A stretch of DNA of 51,817 nt from assembly GCA_043745485.1 (NCBI GenBank), contig JAYTSU010000030.1, positions 1 to 51,817 of the forward strand. The letters run 5' to 3'. Positions 48,996 through 51,817 of this stretch are shown here, one piece after another. The notes under the pieces were generated by a model. It was not told the DNA's origin, did no database searches, and saw nothing but the letters and a program-made list of their open reading frames with translations. Made by a program: the position numbers and the translations under genes. Origin of the DNA: RYN-417 sp043745485. GTDB taxonomy: Bacteria > Patescibacteriota > Saccharimonadia > Saccharimonadales > JACDBH01. Each line of letters opens with the position of its first letter. Position 1 is the stretch's first letter.

Positions 48996-51548
48996 ATGAA
49001 CTTGTCAAAAAGCTACGAACCAAATCAGTACGAAAAAGATATCTATGATCTCTGGGAAAAGAGCGGGGCTTTTACACCCAAGAACAGGGGTAGCGACAAG
49101 ACATTCAGCATTGTTATGCCGCCGCCAAACGCTAATGCAAACATGCATATTGGCTATGAACTGACTGCTGTTTTAGAAGACATTCCAACCCGTTATCATC
49201 GTATGCTGGGTGATGCAGCATTATTGTTACCAGGAGCTGACCATGCTGGCTTTGAGACGCAAGCCGTCTATGAAAAACAGCTCATCAAAGAAGGCAAAAG
49301 CAGGTTCGATTTTAGTAGGGAAGAGTTATACCAGCAAATTTGGGATTTTGTGGCACTTAACAGGGGTAACTTCGAGACCCAACTGCGCTCAATGGGAGCG
49401 TCCGTAGATTGGTCACGCTTTAGCTTTACACTTGATGACAAGATTATTAAAAGAGCCTATGAAACATTTAAGAAAATGTGGGACGAAAAGCTTATTTACA
49501 GGGGTGAACGCCTGGTTAACTACTGCACCTTTCACCGCACGGGATTCGCTGATATTGAAGTTGAGTACTCTGATGCCGTAACGCCTTTGTATTACATGAA
49601 ATACGGGCCGTTTGAGTTGGCGACAACTCGCCCAGAGACCAAGTTCGGCGATACGGCGGTGGCAGTGCATCCTGACGACAAACGCTACAGCACGTGGGTT
49701 GGCACAAACGTAACCGTTGAAGGCGTTAATGGTCCTTTTGAAGTGATGGTAATTGCTGACGAAATGGTGGATATGAACTTTGGAACAGGGGTGGTGAAAA
49801 TTACGCCCGCCCATTCTTTTGATGACTGGGAAGTAGCTCAGCGTCATAATTTGCCGGCTGTTCGGGTGATTGAGCACGATGGAACTATGAACGAAAAAGC
49901 AGGCAAGTACCGCGGCATGACGGTCATGGAAGCACGCAAGGCTGTTGCTGAGGCCATGAAAGAAAAAGGGCTGCTCATTAAGGTGGACGAATACTACCAT
50001 AACAGAGTGGGGAAGTGCTATAAATGCGGTACTATTATCGAACCTATGCTGATGGAACAATGGTTTGTAGACATGCAGCCACTAGCTATAAAAGCCATTG
50101 CGGCCCTAAATTCAAACAAGATTACCTTCCATCCTGAGAGCAAAAAGACACAGCTTGTTACATACCTAATGGGCTTAAAAGATTGGAATATTAGCCGCCA
50201 GATTGCCTGGGGCATACCTATTCCCGCTTTCCAAAATGTAGACGACCAAGACGACTGGATTTTTGACACATCTGTAGGTACAGAAATTCTACAAAAAGAC
50301 GGCAAAACCTACCGACGCGATCCTGATGTGTTTGACACCTGGTTTAGCAGCTCCAGTTGGCCATATGCCACGCTTGACTACCCAGGTGAAGACTTTGACA
50401 CGTTCTACCCACTGAGTCTGATGGAAACGGGTGGTGACATCTTGTATCCATGGGTGTCGCGCATGATTATGATGGGGCTGTATGTAACCGGCGAAATTCC
50501 TTTTAAAGAAGTCTATATCCATGGCTACATCAGAGCCGAAGACGGTACCAAAATGAGTAAGTCGCTTGGTAATACTGTGGATAATGGCGCATTGCTTAAG
50601 GAGTTTGGTTCGGACGCAGTGCGCATGGGCATCATTGCTGGCCGCAGCCCAGGCGAAAGCTCGTCGTATGCACCGGGTAAGATTCATGCAGCTCGCAACT
50701 TTTGTAATAAACTCTGGAACGTAGCGCGTTATATTGAAGACACGATTGGAGATAATTTCGAGGCGCGTCATAAACCTGAGTTGATTAGCATTGCTGATCA
50801 TTGGATGTTGAGTAAGTTACAACAATCAACAGAGAAGATTAGTGCTGATTTAGATAATTATAGATTTTCGGAAGCCTATGACACGCTGTATCACACCGTC
50901 TGGGACGACTTTGCCGATTGGTATCTTGAGGCAAGCAAGGCAACGCCAAACCATGGACTATTAGCCTATTGTCTGGAAACTCTATTGAAACTGGCGCATC
51001 CATTTGCCCCATTCGTAACCGAAACAATCTGGCAGACACTCAAATGGGAGAAAGATACACTGTTAATTACTTCTAAATGGCCAAAGATCACCCTTCATCC
51101 AGACGCGGCACTGGCTGCTGATTTTGAAACCGCTCAGAGCATCGTAGTGGAATGTCGCACTATTATGGCTAATATAAGCCTTGTAAAGCCCGTACTAGGC
51201 TTTAGCGGCTCAGAGTTCCTTGAAGAGCATGGTGGACTAATAACGCGGCTTGCGCGGCTCACAGGCGTCGAGAAAGGTGGAGAACCAACAGGCCTACGCC
51301 TAACGAGCGTGCCATTTGGAGCCTGGATTGCCGTTGACCCCGAGACCGCTCAGAAATACCTGTCTAAACTCGAAGAAAAACAGACTGCTGAAGTGGTGAG
51401 TGTTGAGCGTCTCAAAGCTCGGCTTGCCAACAAATCCTACGTTGAAAGTGCTCCAGAAAAATTGGTTGCTGAAACCCGCATGCAGCTCGAAGAATCCCAA
51501 GCCAGACTGGCGCAGATTACCGCTGAAATCGATTCATTCAATCTGTAA
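48996..51548 (+). CDS. valS: Valyl-tRNA synthetase
   Basis: Class I synthetase charging tRNA-Val, 850 residues. The catalytic domain has the segment PPPNANANMHIGYELT near 42, where the HIGH signature ends in Tyr (HIGY), and KMSKSLGNTVDNGALL near 525. The editing domain shows TTRPETKFGD near 210 and KITPAHSFDDWE near 270. A zinc-like CYKCG occurs near 341. The anticodon domain and the C-terminal coiled coil (about 785-850) are complete. The start is ATG 48996. Confidence 0.95.
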   Translation: MNLSKSYEPNQYEKDIYDLWEKSGAFTPKNRGSDKTFSIVMPPPNANANMHIGYELTAVLEDIPTRYHRMLGDAALLLPGADHAGFETQAVYEKQLIKEGKSRFDFSREELYQQIWDFVALNRGNFETQLRSMGASVDWSRFSFTLDDKIIKRAYETFKKMWDEKLIYRGERLVNYCTFHRTGFADIEVEYSDAVTPLYYMKYGPFELATTRPETKFGDTAVAVHPDDKRYSTWVGTNVTVEGVNGPFEVMVIADEMVDMNFGTGVVKITPAHSFDDWEVAQRHNLPAVRVIEHDGTMNEKAGKYRGMTVMEARKAVAEAMKEKGLLIKVDEYYHNRVGKCYKCGTIIEPMLMEQWFVDMQPLAIKAIAALNSNKITFHPESKKTQLVTYLMGLKDWNISRQIAWGIPIPAFQNVDDQDDWIFDTSVGTEILQKDGKTYRRDPDVFDTWFSSSSWPYATLDYPGEDFDTFYPLSLMETGGDILYPWVSRMIMMGLYVTGEIPFKEVYIHGYIRAEDGTKMSKSLGNTVDNGALLKEFGSDAVRMGIIAGRSPGESSSYAPGKIHAARNFCNKLWNVARYIEDTIGDNFEARHKPELISIADHWMLSKLQQSTEKISADLDNYRFSEAYDTLYHTVWDDFADWYLEASKATPNHGLLAYCLETLLKLAHPFAPFVTETIWQTLKWEKDTLLITSKWPKITLHPDAALAADFETAQSIVVECRTIMANISLVKPVLGFSGSEFLEEHGGLITRLARLTGVEKGGEPTGLRLTSVPFGAWIAVDPETAQKYLSKLEEKQTAEVVSVERLKARLANKSYVESAPEKLVAETRMQLEESQARLAQITAEIDSFNL

Positions 51549-51563
51549 ATTGACCAACCGGCG

Positions 51564-51569
51564 TATAAT
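51564..51569 (+). promoter_or_regulatory. -10 box TATAAT of the 51577 gene (leaderless type)
   Basis: TATAAT ends seven bases before the ATG at 51577 and begins 15 bases after the valS stop. No Shine-Dalgarno is present. Confidence 0.5.
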
Positions 51570-51576
51570 AACTTAT

Positions 51577-51702
51577 ATGAGCAGCCCTGAAAAACCTACT
51601 AAAAAAGAGAAGACGCCCACGCAGCGAATCCTAGCGTTTGGCGGGGCAGTATTAAGCCTGTTATTTTTGGGTAATATCCTTGGCGGCGGCCGTCACCACT
51701 AG
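51577..51702 (+). CDS. 41-residue single-TM small membrane protein
   Basis: A short product: a charged start rich in Lys, Pro and Thr (residues 1-17) followed by one hydrophobic helix (RILAFGGAVLSLLFLGNIL, about 18-36) and a GGGRHH end. It has a TATAAT -10 box seven bases before the ATG. Function unknown. The frame is open only in the few codons required, so it could be spurious, but the promoter placement and membrane pattern support it. Confidence 0.5.
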   Translation: MSSPEKPTKKEKTPTQRILAFGGAVLSLLFLGNILGGGRHH

Positions 51703-51731
51703 CATGATAGCTACTGAATACCGTATAGAAC

Positions 51732-51817
51732 TCAAGACCTTTGCAACATCTGCATAGGCGTCAGCAACTGTATGCCTAAGTGTACTCTCTCCGTATTGTA
51801 GTACTCAAGATATGCGC
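51732..51817 (-). CDS. IS transposase, C-terminal fragment (continues beyond window)
   Basis: Read on the minus strand, the edge encodes AYLEYYNTERVHLGIQLLTP followed by MQMLQRS and a TGA at 51732-51734. The pattern YNxxRxHxGLxxxTPxxxL is the C-terminal end of the integrase-core (rve_3) domain of IS3/IS481-type transposases. Only about 27 residues are in the window. The catalytic DDE residues lie outside, so family and intactness are undecided. Confidence 0.7.
   Translation of the reverse strand, partial: AYLEYYNTERVHLGIQLLTPMQMLQRS

Overview
The window looks like a chromosomal segment of a host-associated Candidatus Saccharibacteria (TM7, Patescibacteria/CPR) type genome. This is inference from several signs: tightly packed genes with overlaps, reduced or degenerate versions of universal enzymes (a DnaG without its zinc ligands, a DHH phosphoesterase without its metal ligands, a short TruB), the standard genetic code, moderate GC, and a mix of small membrane proteins of unknown function. 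No rRNA or other direct taxonomic marker is present.

Left part (1-18.6 kb): a minus-strand translation/RNA block (pnp partial, rpsO, purA, truB, a degenerate DHH protein), then rpsT facing holA across a terminator. After these come a fused trehalose synthase/phosphatase (otsAB), mutM, an alpha/beta hydrolase, a small DciA/DUF721-like protein, an aldo-keto reductase, a translationally coupled methyltransferase-HAD pair behind polA, a five-TM protein with an acidic proline-rich tail, and a GGDEF diguanylate cyclase with its own near-consensus promoter.

Middle (18.6-36 kb): the macromolecular synthesis group dnaG-rpoD-P-loop kinase. Next are orn and a VanY-type carboxypeptidase fired from one 23-bp divergent promoter, then an msrB-hypothetical-capA run, mscL, argS, an ArsR regulator with an FMN reductase, and a DUF4260/PIG-L/mycothiol-type gene set. 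They are followed by two genes that both look frameshifted and end exactly tail to tail (a 3-methyladenine glycosylase and a small membrane protein), a NUDIX hydrolase, a tRNA-Ser(GGA) with a broken tandem partner, and a MacB-like ABC exporter.

Right part (36-51.8 kb): sugar-phosphate enzymes (cupin, SIS-type PGI/PMI, phosphomannomutase), groES-groEL under a CIRCE operator, a kinase plus probable pseudokinase operon, an amidinotransferase-fold protein, murE, a large single-TM protein, tsaD, a 330-bp spacer with a parS-like site, valS, a 41-residue membrane protein and the 3' end of an IS transposase running off the edge.

The clearest genome-scale signal is regulatory. At least a dozen genes have a TANNNT hexamer 6-8 bases before the ATG and no Shine-Dalgarno sequence, often with a -35 box 17 bases further up, which predicts leaderless mRNAs. 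Other genes, mainly operon-internal ones, have strong AGGAG-type ribosome binding sites. The window therefore seems to use two initiation modes side by side.
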